Shown here piece by piece: positions 1 to 10,100 of a stretch of 64,000 nucleotides of DNA. Both the position numbers and the translations under genes were made by a program. Under the pieces are notes generated by a model that did not search any database, was not told the origin of the DNA, and saw only the letters and a program-made list of their open reading frames with translations. The DNA comes from TMED14 sp964475135 (GTDB taxonomy: Bacteria; Bacteroidota; Bacteroidia; Flavobacteriales; Schleiferiaceae): assembly GCA_964475135.1 (NCBI GenBank), contig CAYYWL010000003.1, positions 12,414 to 76,413 on the forward strand. The letters run 5' to 3'. The stretch's first letter is position 1, and each line of letters opens with the position of its first letter.

Positions 1-103
1 TAGTCTCAGCCAATTTCAGCTTGTCTCAGCCAACGAGCCAATCTCAGCTAGTTTCAGCCAACGAGCCAATCTCAGCTAACCTTGCTAGTCTCAGCTAACT
101 AGA
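1..103. repeat. Modular intergenic repeat, single arm next to infB
   Basis: About eleven back-to-back units of 8-10 nt are seen, each starting CCAA, CTAA, CTAG or CTTG and ending in GAG, TCTCAG, TTTCAG, CTTG or TAG. The last unit (CTAACTAG) contains the infB stop codon on the minus strand. The same modules form the inverted arms at 33940-34203, 51793-51972 and 59376-60131. Here only one arm is visible, and a partner would lie before the window. There is no open gene in this stretch and no fixed-length spacer pattern. Confidence 0.8.
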
Positions 104-2891
104 GTTCGCGCTGCACCTCGACCTCCTTGAAGCCTTCGACGATGTCGCCGACTTTGATGTCGTTGTAGTTGTTGATGTTCAAACCACAGTCGAGGCCCTT
201 TTTGACTTCGCGGACGTCGTCCTTAAAGCGCTTGAGGGAACCGAGTTCGCCCGTATACTGAACCACTCCGTCGCGAATGACGCGGACGCGGGTGTTGCGG
301 GTGATGACTCCGTCCATGACCATACAGCCGGCGATGGTGCCCACCTTGCTGATTTTGAAGGTCTCACGAACTTCGATGGTACAGGTGATTTCTTCTTTGA
401 CGTCGGGCGACAGAAGTCCAGACATGGCGTCTTTGATGTCGTTGATGGCGTCGTAGATAATGCTGTAGAGGCGAATCTCGATGTCTTCTTTCTCGGCCAA
501 CTTGCGGGCTGAAGCGGCAGGACGGACTTGGAATCCGACGATGATGGCTCCCGAAGCTGAGGCTAGAAGGACGTCTGAATCGGTGATTCCGCCCACGGCC
601 TTGTGGATGATGTTGACCTGAATTTCTTCAGTGCTGAGGCGCTGAAGTGAGTCGGCAAGTGCCTCAATCGAACCGTCCACGTCGCCTTTGAGGACGATGT
701 TGAGCTCCTTGAAGTCTCCGACGGCCAGACGGCGTCCGATTTCTTCGAGGGTGAGGTTCTTCTGAGAGCGTACACTTTGCTCGCGAGCAAGCTGCTGGCG
801 GCGCGTGGCGATTTGCTTGGCTTCGCGCTCGTCTTCAAAGACGGCGAAGTTATCACCGGCGGTGGGGGCTCCGTCCAATCCGAGGATCGATACGGGAACC
901 GCGGGACCCGCAATGTCAATCTTGTGACCGCGTTCGTCCATCATAGCGCGGACCTTGCCGCTGAATTGGCCGACGAGTATGAAGTCTCCGACGCGCAGCG
1001 ATCCGTTTTGAACCAAAAGCGTAGTGACGTAGCCACGGCCCTTGTCGAGGGTGGCCTCGATTACGGTTCCTTTTGCGAGGCGGTTGGGGTTTGCTTTAAG
1101 GTCGAGAATTTCGGCTTCGAGCAGTACTTTTTCAAGGAGCTTGTCGACGTTGAGACCCTGCTTGGCAGAAATGTCCTGCGACTGGATTTTGCCGCCCCAG
1201 TCTTCGACGAGGAGGTTCATTCCGGCGAGTTGCTCTTTGATGCGCTCGGGGTTGGCGTCTGGACGGTCAATCTTGTTGATTGCGAATACGATCGGAACAC
1301 CTGCCGCTTGGGCGTGGCTGATGGCTTCCTTGGTCTGGGGCATCACAGAGTCGTCTGCCGAAACCACGATAATGGCGATATCGGTAACCTGAGCTCCGCG
1401 GGCACGCATGGCCGTAAAGGCCTCGTGACCTGGAGTATCGAGGAAGGTGATGTGCTGTCCGTCAGCGAGTTGAACACTGTAGGCACCGATGTGCTGGGTG
1501 ATTCCGCCCGCTTCACCAGCGATAACGTTGGCTTTGCGGATGTAGTCCAGAAGCGACGTTTTACCGTGGTCTACGTGGCCCATTACGGTGACGATCGGAG
1601 AGCGTGGTGAGAGGTTTGCTTCGTCTTCTTGCTCATCAGCCAAAGCATCTTGAACTTCTTCGTCGACAAATAAGACGTCAAATCCGAATTCGTCGGCGAC
1701 GATCGTAAGGGTTTCTTTGTCAAGGCGCTGGTTGAGCGACGCCATGATTCCGAGCGACATACACGTAGAAATTACCTCGGTCGGGGTCACTTTCATCATG
1801 TTTGCGACCTCGAGGAGGGTTACGAACTCCGTGAGCTTGAGGACCTTTTCGCCCTCTTGACGCTCGAGTTCAGCCATTTCGCGGGCTTCTGCACGCTCTG
1901 CACGCTTGTCGCGGCGAATCTTAGATCCCTTGGATTTGCGGCCACCGCCGAGCTTCTCAAGGGTCTCTTTAATCTTGCGCTGGATGTCCTCCTGACTGAC
2001 TTCGCGCGGAGCGCCTCCGCCTTGAGGTCCACCTGGGCCACGCTGACCTGGGCCGCGCTGGCCTCCTGGGCCGCGTTGGCCTCCTGGACCACGCTGGAAG
2101 CCAGCTTGACCGGGTCCGCCGACACTTGCAGCGCCGGTGGTCGTGCGACCTCCGCCTGAAGCGGGCTTTTGAAGGCCTTCAGTCTTGATGCGCTTGCGCT
2201 GACCAGCCGCTGATGGCTTCTTGGCAAACTGAGAAAGGTCGATGACCTGACCTGTCATTTTGGGACCGTCGAGCTTCTGGTACTGCGTCTCGTGGTGCGA
2301 AGACTCAAGGGATTCGGGCGCTGAAGCCTCTTCGGGTTTAGCCTCAGAAGGAGCAGCTGTAGACACCGCAGATTCGGGAGCCTTAGGCACTTCTGCTTCA
2401 GCCGCAACCTTTACTGCTTGAGCTGGGGCCTCAGGGGCCTTCACTGCGGGAGCTGGCGCCGGAGCCTCAGGAGCCTTAACGGGCTCAACCACGGCAGCGG
2501 GAGCTGCGGATGCGGCAGGCGCAGCAGGTACAGAGGCCGGTACCTCGACCGCGGCGGGCGCAGCAGGCTTCTTGGGAGACAATTCAATCTTACCGGCCAC
2601 CTTTGGACCCGTAAGGGTTGCGGTGGCACGAATGACTTCAGGCTTCTTTTGTTCGCGCTCGGCCTGAATGGCCTCCTTTTCTTCGCGCTTTTTCTGAATG
2701 AGCGTTTCGGCCTTGTCTTTAGACGACTTGTCGGTGGCGAATTGCTGCGTCAGCAGATCGTACTGGGCTTGATCAATCTTGGCGTTGCGGTTGCGATCTA
2801 CCTCTTGACCTTTGGTGGCCAAGAAGTCAACGGCGGTATCCAAGCCGATGTTCAGCTCGCTAAGTACTTTACTGATGCGGATGGTGCTCAT
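99..2891 (-). CDS. infB: Translation initiation factor IF-2
   Basis: GTPase that brings fMet-tRNA to the 30S subunit and promotes subunit joining. The 930 residues contain an N-terminal IF2_N domain (about 1-60), a long Ala/Pro linker (105-200), a Gly/Arg/Gln-rich stretch (250-296), a second IF2_N-like domain (about 345-410) and the G domain with GHVDHGKT at 438-445, DTPGHE at 485-490 and NKID at 539-542, then the EF-Tu-like and C-terminal domains. The low-complexity linker is long but usual for Bacteroidota. It is the last gene of rimP-nusA-infB, 58 bp after nusA. The stop codon lies inside the modular repeat at 1-103. Confidence 0.98.
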   Translation of the reverse strand: MSTIRISKVLSELNIGLDTAVDFLATKGQEVDRNRNAKIDQAQYDLLTQQFATDKSSKDKAETLIQKKREEKEAIQAEREQKKPEVIRATATLTGPKVAGKIELSPKKPAAPAAVEVPASVPAAPAASAAPAAVVEPVKAPEAPAPAPAVKAPEAPAQAVKVAAEAEVPKAPESAVSTAAPSEAKPEEASAPESLESSHHETQYQKLDGPKMTGQVIDLSQFAKKPSAAGQRKRIKTEGLQKPASGGGRTTTGAASVGGPGQAGFQRGPGGQRGPGGQRGPGQRGPGGPQGGGAPREVSQEDIQRKIKETLEKLGGGRKSKGSKIRRDKRAERAEAREMAELERQEGEKVLKLTEFVTLLEVANMMKVTPTEVISTCMSLGIMASLNQRLDKETLTIVADEFGFDVLFVDEEVQDALADEQEDEANLSPRSPIVTVMGHVDHGKTSLLDYIRKANVIAGEAGGITQHIGAYSVQLADGQHITFLDTPGHEAFTAMRARGAQVTDIAIIVVSADDSVMPQTKEAISHAQAAGVPIVFAINKIDRPDANPERIKEQLAGMNLLVEDWGGKIQSQDISAKQGLNVDKLLEKVLLEAEILDLKANPNRLAKGTVIEATLDKGRGYVTTLLVQNGSLRVGDFILVGQFSGKVRAMMDERGHKIDIAGPAVPVSILGLDGAPTAGDNFAVFEDEREAKQIATRRQQLAREQSVRSQKNLTLEEIGRRLAVGDFKELNIVLKGDVDGSIEALADSLQRLSTEEIQVNIIHKAVGGITDSDVLLASASGAIIVGFQVRPAASARKLAEKEDIEIRLYSIIYDAINDIKDAMSGLLSPDVKEEITCTIEVRETFKISKVGTIAGCMVMDGVITRNTRVRVIRDGVVQYTGELGSLKRFKDDVREVKKGLDCGLNINNYNDIKVGDIVEGFKEVEVQREL

Positions 2892-2949
2892 AGGCGCAAA
2901 GGTCGGGACTATTTAAATAATGTAGGTGGAGTTGGCAAAAAAGCGTGGC

Positions 2950-4194
2950 TTATTCGGCTTCAAACTCCTTTTTGAGGATGTTGCGGACATCCTGTACCGT
3001 CTCGACTTCGAGGTCGGCACGGCGGGCTATGTCTTCTACTTCAGCGCGGAGTACGGACTTCGCCGTATCGTAGCCTCCGTTGCGAAGCTGGTCGATGACC
3101 CATGCTTCGATTTCGTCACTGAACTCGAGGAGCTCAACGTCTTCTTCTTGAACCACATCTTCGCGGTACACGTCGATTTCGTAGTCGTTGAGCTTGCTGG
3201 CCAAGCGGATGTTGGTTCCGCCGCGACCGATGGCTAGAGAAACCTGATCTGCAGGCAAGTAGACATCTGCATGGCGACGCTCCTCATCAAGAACCATGTT
3301 GGTGATTTTGGCGGGCGACAGGGCGCGCTGGATCATCAACTGAATGTTGTTCGTGTAGTTGATCACGTCGATGTTCTCGCCGCGAAGCTCGCGAACGATT
3401 CCATGAATGCGCGAGCCCTTCATACCCACGCAGGCTCCGACAGGGTCGATGCGGTCGTCGTACGACTCCACGGCAACCTTTGCCTTTTCGCCCGGAATCC
3501 GAACGACTTTCTTGACAGTGATGATTCCATCCAAAACTTCAGGAATCTCAGCTTCGAATAGCTTAGCCATGAATTCTTCAGACGTACGGCTGAGCAGGAT
3601 GAATGGCTTGGTTCCGCGAACCTCTACAAGCTTAACCACTGCGCGTACCGTGTCGCCCTTGCGGTAAAAGTCCTTTTCAGGAATCATGTCTTCGCGGCGC
3701 AGGATCAGTTCGTTCTGCTGGTCGTCGTAAATGATGAGCTCGCGGTGGCGCACGTGGTGCACTTCGCCGCTGATGATCTCACCTTCCATGGTTTTGTAGC
3801 GCTTGAAGAGCTCACCTGAGTCGTGCTCTTGAACCTTCTGAACAAGGGTCTGGCGGAAGGCCAAGATGAAGCGACGTCCGAGGTCGATGATTTTGATTTC
3901 TTCAGAAACTTCTTCACCGACTTCAAAGTCGGGCTCGATTCTAAGGGCGGCCGAAAGTGCGATTTCGAGGTTGTCGTCCTCGACGGCTCCGTCCTCGACG
4001 ATGGTGCGGTTGCGCCAGATTTCGAGGTCGCCTTTGTCGGGGTTGACGATGACGTCAAAATTTTCGTCGGTACCGTACTTCTTGCGAATTTGCACGCGGA
4101 ACGCCTCTTCGATGAACGACATGAGGGTTACGCGGTCAATGCTCTTTTCGTCTTTGAACTCGCCGAAGGATTCGATGATGGCTAGATTTTCCAT
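2950..4194 (-). CDS. nusA: Transcription termination/antitermination factor NusA
   Basis: RNA polymerase-binding factor that modulates pausing, termination and antitermination. The 414 residues show the N-terminal RNAP-binding domain (1-130), an S1 domain (about 135-200, beginning MEGEIISGEV), KH1 with GACVGMKGSRIHG and KH2 with SLAIGRGGTNIR. A short C-terminal helical segment follows (about 350-414), with no pair of acidic AR2 repeats as in E. coli. It is 21 bp downstream of rimP and 58 bp upstream of infB, the classical operon order. Confidence 0.97.
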   Translation of the reverse strand: MENLAIIESFGEFKDEKSIDRVTLMSFIEEAFRVQIRKKYGTDENFDVIVNPDKGDLEIWRNRTIVEDGAVEDDNLEIALSAALRIEPDFEVGEEVSEEIKIIDLGRRFILAFRQTLVQKVQEHDSGELFKRYKTMEGEIISGEVHHVRHRELIIYDDQQNELILRREDMIPEKDFYRKGDTVRAVVKLVEVRGTKPFILLSRTSEEFMAKLFEAEIPEVLDGIITVKKVVRIPGEKAKVAVESYDDRIDPVGACVGMKGSRIHGIVRELRGENIDVINYTNNIQLMIQRALSPAKITNMVLDEERRHADVYLPADQVSLAIGRGGTNIRLASKLNDYEIDVYREDVVQEEDVELLEFSDEIEAWVIDQLRNGGYDTAKSVLRAEVEDIARRADLEVETVQDVRNILKKEFEAE

Positions 4195-4215
4195 AGCAAC
4201 TTAAACGTGAGGAAC

Positions 4216-4680
4216 TTAGAATTTAAAGTCTAGGGTGATGCTGGACAGTTCCGCCAGCGGGATTTGGGTTTGCGTCGTCTGATCCATTTTGCCTTTACCG
4301 ACCGTCTTGGGGACGCGCTCGGTGCGCTCCAGCGTAATGCTCGTACCGTCGAAGGCGGCGAGCTTACCCTTGTCCTTTTGGCCGTCCAAAAGCTTGACCA
4401 CGACCTCGCGTCCGAGGTTCTTGCGGTACTGGGCGTCTACCTTAAATGGGGTAAACATTCCAGGTGAAGATACCTCGATGGCGTAGTTTTCAGACTCTTC
4501 GCCAAGCGCGGATTCAATCGCGCGGCTGATCGTCTTGATTTGCGCCAAGTTGATGTGCCCCTCGTTGAGGTCGGCATGTACCTTGATGTCGTTGGTGGCG
4601 CTCAGGCTTACCTCTACGGCAAAGGCGTCCAACCCCTGAAGGGTCGTGTCAACCAGCTGCTGCAGTTCGTGTTGGGTCAT
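4216..4680 (-). CDS. rimP: Ribosome maturation factor RimP
   Basis: A 154-residue protein needed for 30S subunit maturation. The RimP signature is present: an N-terminal alpha/beta domain with YAIEVSSPGMFTPF around residues 80-95, then a KNLGREVVVKL strand and a C-terminal SH3-like barrel. It is the first gene of the rimP-nusA-infB operon. Upstream on the minus strand lies a T-rich tract (4691-4712) that doubles as the tail of the terminator of the preceding TonB receptor gene, so the operon promoter must sit very close to the start. A TATTTTTA -7-like motif lies about 25 bp before the ATG. Confidence 0.95.
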   Translation of the reverse strand: MTQHELQQLVDTTLQGLDAFAVEVSLSATNDIKVHADLNEGHINLAQIKTISRAIESALGEESENYAIEVSSPGMFTPFKVDAQYRKNLGREVVVKLLDGQKDKGKLAAFDGTSITLERTERVPKTVGKGKMDQTTQTQIPLAELSSITLDFKF

Positions 4681-4712
4681 GTGGGCGTACTTAAAAAAAC
4701 CTTTAAAAATAG

Positions 4713-4739
4713 TCGAGGGGACTTTGTGGGTCCCCTCGA
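4713..4739 (-). terminator. Intrinsic terminator of the 4781-6712 receptor gene
   Basis: A perfect 10-bp stem (TCGAGGGGAC with its complement) and 7-nt loop, followed on the minus strand by two T-rich runs. It separates the TonB receptor gene from rimP. Confidence 0.8.
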
Positions 4740-4780
4740 TTTTGGATTCAGAAAGCGTTGCAAAGATACGCAGGGTTTAT

Positions 4781-6712
4781 TTACCACGCAAACCTCAGGC
4801 TCGCACGTACTTGGCGCCCTGCCTCGAGGACTCCAAATGCACGTGCAATTGAGAGGTGGTGGGCAAATGCCGTGTTCGAGGCGTTGAGAACTTCGAGGCT
4901 CCACGAGGCGCTCTTCGTAAGCACACCCGTGAGGCTTGCGGACCAAAGACCGTAGGCCGGGGTGGCTCCGTCCAAAAACAACAGCTCGGTTGGTGAAAGC
5001 CGGTTCTGAGCGAGGTAGTGGTCGTAGTGCAGTTCGGCATGAAGGCGCTGGTCGGGCAGTACATCGTACGCCATATGGGCGCCCCAGCGACCAGGAGCCA
5101 TGAACGGAAGCGGATTGCCCGCCTCGTCTTCGCCAATACTTATGGCCGCCTGAGCATGCACGTGGAAGCGCTCTGCGGGGTGCCAGTGGGCGCGGGCCTC
5201 GGCTCCGTAGACGCGCGCATCGCCTTGCACGTAGTAGAAGCGCCACGAACCGCTGCTGTCATTGGGGTTGAGGTAAATGAAGTCGCGGTAGGCCTGGTAG
5301 AAGGCGGTGAGTTGGGCGTCAAACCGTTCGCGCTCGTAGTTGAGGCCAAGGTCTGCGTTCCAAAGTTGCTCCGTGCGAAGATTGGCGTCACCCACTTCAA
5401 ACCGGCCTGCGCCGATGTGCGACCCGAAGGCAAAGCGCTCTTCGAGCTGGGGGCCACGGGTTCCGTGCGACATTCGTGCTTGAACACTCAGCGGTTTGCT
5501 GATGGCGTAAGCATAACGCAGCAGGGCGGCGTATCCTGCAAAGGCCCCAACCTCGCCGCGAAGGCCCGCTGAACGCGTGTGGCGACCTTTTTCAACACTG
5601 TAGTGCGCAAAGAGTGCAGACTGAAACTGTTCCGCATTCGGGTAGAGCCATTCGTGAGCGTGCTCGTCGTTGCGCAGTACGCGAAGTTGCTGGTGCGCCC
5701 CAAGCGTCAGATACCCGTCGCCAAGGCGGCGGTCCAAGGTCGTCGTATGCGAGGCAGTGTGCAGGTTGAACGCGATATGGGGCTCGTTCTCGTGGCCAGG
5801 ATCAGGTTCTTCTCCTGCGTGCGCCTCGTCGTATTCGGCACGGAACGAAGACTGAAGACCTGTCACCGCCCGAAGCTTCCATGTGCCGAGGCTACGCTCG
5901 GCTTCCCAAGCAAGGTGGCCTGCCTGGATAAGTTGGTCGCCGTGCTCGTGGTCGGGTTCTTGGCCTGGGGGGTAGTTTTTCTCGGGCAGCCCAAAGCGGC
6001 GTTGAACTCCCGTGAGTTTGAGGCGGTGCTGGGTTTTGCCTTTTTGCCACGAGCCCAAGGCGCGAAGAGCGAGGGTTTGAGCATGCGTGCCGTGGACCGT
6101 GTCGCCGAGGGCATCGCGGTACTCGGGGCTGAATCCGCCGTAGGCTCCGACAAAGTAGACACCCGGCCCACTGCGGTGCAGGCTGTACTGTCCCGACCAG
6201 GGCATGCCGTTGGCGCCGCCGTTGAGGGTCAGTGAGTGCTGGCTGCCGGTGGCGCGCGGACGCACGTCCGAGAAGTAGAGCACGCCTGCCATGGCGTCGG
6301 TTCCGAGCGCAAGGGAGTTGGGGCCGAGCATCACCTCAACGTGGTCGACGCCCATGAGCGGAAAGTCAAGTCCGTGGTCTGCCCCGCCCTGCATGTTGTC
6401 GTAGCGCCAACCTTGGTATGCGGTAACGACGCGGTAGCCTCCGAGGCCGCGCAGGATGGGTTTGACGGTGTGCCCGCCCACGCTCGCGAGCTGTAGGGCC
6501 GGAGCCTGACGGCTGAGCTGAAGCATGGCCGAGGGCCCTTGGTCGGCCAAGGTGCGCACGGGAATGGCGAGTACTTGGGTGGACAGTGCGGACGGGTTGT
6601 CGCGCTGCGCCTCAACCGAAGCCTCTCCGAGTTCAATGACAATGGATGTGTCGCGTTGGCCCCAAAGGATGAGGGGCAGGGCTGCGAGGAGCCCAAAAAG
6701 TAATTTGTTCAT
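4781..6712 (-). CDS. TonB-dependent receptor with His/Asp-rich loops (zinc-type candidate)
   Basis: Outer-membrane gated channel of 643 residues. It has a signal peptide (MNKLLFGLLAALPLILWG), a short plug without a carboxypeptidase-regulatory domain (about 30-160, with PILRGLGGYRVV and DHVEVMLGPNSL), and a beta-barrel ending in the aromatic residues RFAW. Two putative extracellular loops are dense in metal-binding residues: EPDHEHGDQ near 255 and DEAHAGEEPDPGHENEPH near 305, plus DEHAHEW near 360. This is reminiscent of the ZnuD zinc receptor, and zinc uptake is an inference. The gene lies 56 bp downstream of a small His-rich exported protein, probably in one transcript, and is followed by a strong terminator at 4713-4739. 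Confidence 0.85.
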   Translation of the reverse strand: MNKLLFGLLAALPLILWGQRDTSIVIELGEASVEAQRDNPSALSTQVLAIPVRTLADQGPSAMLQLSRQAPALQLASVGGHTVKPILRGLGGYRVVTAYQGWRYDNMQGGADHGLDFPLMGVDHVEVMLGPNSLALGTDAMAGVLYFSDVRPRATGSQHSLTLNGGANGMPWSGQYSLHRSGPGVYFVGAYGGFSPEYRDALGDTVHGTHAQTLALRALGSWQKGKTQHRLKLTGVQRRFGLPEKNYPPGQEPDHEHGDQLIQAGHLAWEAERSLGTWKLRAVTGLQSSFRAEYDEAHAGEEPDPGHENEPHIAFNLHTASHTTTLDRRLGDGYLTLGAHQQLRVLRNDEHAHEWLYPNAEQFQSALFAHYSVEKGRHTRSAGLRGEVGAFAGYAALLRYAYAISKPLSVQARMSHGTRGPQLEERFAFGSHIGAGRFEVGDANLRTEQLWNADLGLNYERERFDAQLTAFYQAYRDFIYLNPNDSSGSWRFYYVQGDARVYGAEARAHWHPAERFHVHAQAAISIGEDEAGNPLPFMAPGRWGAHMAYDVLPDQRLHAELHYDHYLAQNRLSPTELLFLDGATPAYGLWSASLTGVLTKSASWSLEVLNASNTAFAHHLSIARAFGVLEAGRQVRASLRFAW

Positions 6713-6768
6713 GATATTTTGAATGAGTTAACCCGACGCGGAGCGGTTCCGCGCACAATAGTCGGAGG

Positions 6769-7071
6769 TTAACCCACAGGCGGCCCACGAAGGGCAATCG
6801 CCTCATAATCTGCATTCTTGGCCGAAGCGACACGGACCGCAGGCTCGTTGCGCCACGAAACGCGGGGCATCAGTTCCCAACCGATGGCAACGGGCTGAAG
6901 GCCTACGAGGTAGGCCGGGTCAGTCCACTGGCAGGAGTCGTCGCCTTCATGCAGGTGTAGGCCTTGCTCGGCACAGTGCTCGTGGTGGTGGTGCGCGAGG
7001 CTATGTAGCACGGGGTCCGCGATCTGGGTAACCCAGAGCAGCAGGGCAAAACCAAGCAGAATTCGACGCAT
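6769..7071 (-). CDS. Small exported His-rich protein, possible metal-binding partner
   Basis: 100 residues with a signal peptide or N-terminal membrane helix (MRRILLGFALLLWV), then SLAHHHHEHCAEQGLHLHEG and a second Cys (DDSCQW): a compact His/Cys cluster typical of zinc, copper or nickel binding. The ATG at 7069-7071 is preferred over the upstream GTG because a perfect TAAATTTG -7 element ends 5 nt before it. It precedes and probably shares a transcript with the His-loop TonB receptor at 4781-6712. No named family is recognised. A periplasmic metal buffer or sensor is an inference from composition and context. Confidence 0.65.
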   Translation of the reverse strand: MRRILLGFALLLWVTQIADPVLHSLAHHHHEHCAEQGLHLHEGDDSCQWTDPAYLVGLQPVAIGWELMPRVSWRNEPAVRVASAKNADYEAIALRGPPVG

Positions 7072-7076
7072 TACCA

Positions 7077-7084
7077 CAAATTTA
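7077..7084 (-). promoter_or_regulatory. -7 promoter element (TAAATTTG)
   Basis: Exact match to the Bacteroidota TAnnTTTG element on the minus strand, 5 nt before the start codon at 7071. No well-spaced TTG is seen upstream. It decides the start of the His-rich protein. Confidence 0.6.
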
Positions 7085-7190
7085 ATTCAAACGCTCAACG
7101 CTTACAGTGCGCCGATGGTTCATTGGGGCGAGGCGTTGTGCGCTTTAGTTCCAAAAAGGTCAAACACTTGACCGATTTTTGCAGTTATCT

Positions 7191-10100
7191 ATGATTATGC
7201 GAAATTTTTTGCTTTTAGCCCTAGGTCTCTTGCTCACAACGAGTAAGCTGAATGCGTGCTCGACGCCCACGGCCCTGAGCTTGGTCACGCGCACCAACAC
7301 GACCATTACGCTGTCTGTGACGGCCGGCAATCCATTTCACCAAATCGAATACGGCCCGCTTGGCTTTACACCAGGCAGCGGAACCTTGACCCCCTGGTAT
7401 ACGAGCTTAACGCGAGTCATTACAGGCCTTTCTGGTTCAACAGGCTACGACTTCTACGTACGCGACAGCTGTGCCAACGGCCAAAAGAGTGCGTGGACGA
7501 GTTATTATGGGTATTCTACAGAGTGCACGAGTCCTGCAACGATTCCATGGTTTGAAAATTTTGACCACTCCGATTTCAAGACTCGTAACAATACTAATTT
7601 ACCAACTGGACAAACACCTTGTGGCTGGAATAGAGTACCGATTCAAGGCTATGCCTGGGTAACAGGGCCTCCTTTTCAATCATTTACCTTTTCTGGACCG
7701 GCCAGCGACCACTCTGGGCGCAGCAAGTACATGCTCACCGACCGGTTTGGTGCTGTGACCGGGGGCAACAATACCGCCATTTTACGCACGCCCCAAATCA
7801 ACCTTTCGGGCGCTTCGCAGCCCAGTATCTCGTTTTGGTACCATATGTGGGGCTCACAAATAGACTCGCTAATTGTAGAGGCCTCACAAATCGGTAGTTC
7901 GAACTGGGTGCGACTAGGCTCAATTCCTGCAAACTCGACTCACTTTAGTAGTCAAACAAGCCCTTGGCGGCAGCAAACCTACCCCTTGACGACGTTCGCG
8001 GGACAGACTGTAAACATTCGCTTCATTGGAAAAGGCACAACGACTTTTCCCACATTGGGACGCATCGCGATCGACGACATTTTCATTGGACAGTCTTCTG
8101 GCTGCATTCCTCCCTCAAATTTTGTAAACACTGGGGTTCAGGCGAATTCTGCGGCGTTCTCGCTGGTTCTGGGTAGTTCTACTCACCACCAAATATCCTA
8201 CGGGGCTCCGAGTACGGCTGCCGGAAGCGGTTCCATCCACAGATTTTCGGGAACCTCAACTACGATCAACGGACTAACCGCAAACACCACCTACCAGGCC
8301 TACGTGCGCGACTCGTGTGGGCCCACATCGTTTTCTGCGTGGGTCGGACCCATAACATTTACCACGGCATGCAACGCGTTCAACGCTCCCTGGTCTGAGA
8401 ACTTTGACAACAGCAGCTGGGTTGCGCCCGCATTTAACCAACCTGGAACCTGGCCCAATTGCTGGAGCCGTTCAACGTTAACGGGCCTAACCATGCTTGT
8501 GGGTCCACCCCCATTTAATACGGCTCAAACAGGTCCGAGCGATGACCACTCGCCAGGGTCAGCGGGCAAGTACATCTTTATGGATGCCATTGGGTTTGCG
8601 TCGAGTAATACATCTACCCAGTTCTTCACCCCCTTGATTAACCTGACGCCATTGAATGTTCCAGAGCTCACGTTTTGGTACCACGCCTTTGGCAACCAAA
8701 TAGCCGGAGCCAAGGTTCATGTAATCAATAGTGCAGGAGTGGCGACCCAGGTTTGGTCGAGCATAGGACAGCAGCAAACTGCCGAAACGGATCCTTGGCA
8801 AGAAGTGATTGTGAGCCTTGCCGCATATGCGAACCAGACGATTCAGCTCCGCTTTACGGGTGAAGCAACGGGCGCAAACGCCTTCTTTTGCCAGCTGGCC
8901 TTTGACGACCTTGACGTGCACGAGACTCCGACCTGTCCCAAGCCAACCGGATTTACTGCGTTGAGTTCAAATAGCAATTCAATGAACTTGTCGTGGTCCG
9001 GGGGGGTAAGTCCATGGGTGGTGAAGTATGGACCGAGTGGGTTCAATCCGAGCACGTCCGGGACTCGAGTTGTAGCGTCAAGTAACCCGTTCTTACTTAC
9101 CGGACTGATACCAAATACGACCTACGACATTTATGTCAAGGATAGTTGTGGACCAACCAGTGTCAGCCAGTGGTCCACTGGCGTCACGGCGACTACGGCA
9201 TGCTTGGCAGCGAATGCTCCGTTTACCGAATCCTTCAACTCAAGCCAATGGGTTGTGGGGGTTTGGCCCAACTTGGCCGGAAGCATTAACAGCTGCTGGT
9301 CGCGGTCACCTGGATCGCAAACAACAGATTTTTACTGGGCTGTGGGTCAAGGTCCGATGCAATCTGGCACCTCAGGACCCAACCAAGGGGTTAATGGGGG
9401 CAAGTATATGTACACCGCTGGGTTCGGCAGCAATGGCGGGGGGATTGCCTTACTAACGTCTCCTTGGATCAATACGTCACCTGTAACGGTACCAATGCTG
9501 CGCTTTCACAGCCACTTACTTGGCACGCTGATCGATGAGCTCCAGGTATTTGCTGACACGGGTACTGGTTGGAATTCCGTGCTCGTTGTGCAGCCCGGAG
9601 CGCAGACTAGTGCAGCCTCACCATGGACGTTGCATGAAGTTCAACTGCCAGCTTATGCTGGAACGACCGTACGCTTCAGGTTCCGAGGGGCGAAAGACAA
9701 CACCATTAATGGTTGGGCCGAATTGGCCATCGACGAGTTCGGTGTTGTTGCCGCTCCAGTTCCAATCTGCACCGCCCCGACGGGCATTACTGCAGCCGGA
9801 ATTAGCGTGACCGGCGCGAACATCAACTTTACTCCGGGCGGAGGTGTTACGCGCATCGCCTATGGTTTGGCGGGCTATGTTCCGACCAACGCCACCTCGG
9901 CAGCCAATGGCATCGCTTCACCCTACCCAATTACGGGATTAACCGCGAATACCACGTATAATGTCTACCTCAAGGACAGTTGCGCAAACGGTTTGGCAAG
10001 CACCTGGGTGGGCCCATTGACCTTTACTACGCAGCCCTGCCCGGCCATTTCGGCCAACTTTACCTCGGCCGTGGTGGGCATGAACGTGATTTTGAGCGCC

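Noticed and set aside
1..103. CRISPR array
   Set aside because: The modules are 8-10 nt and variable, there are no constant-length repeats with unique spacers, and no cas genes are present.
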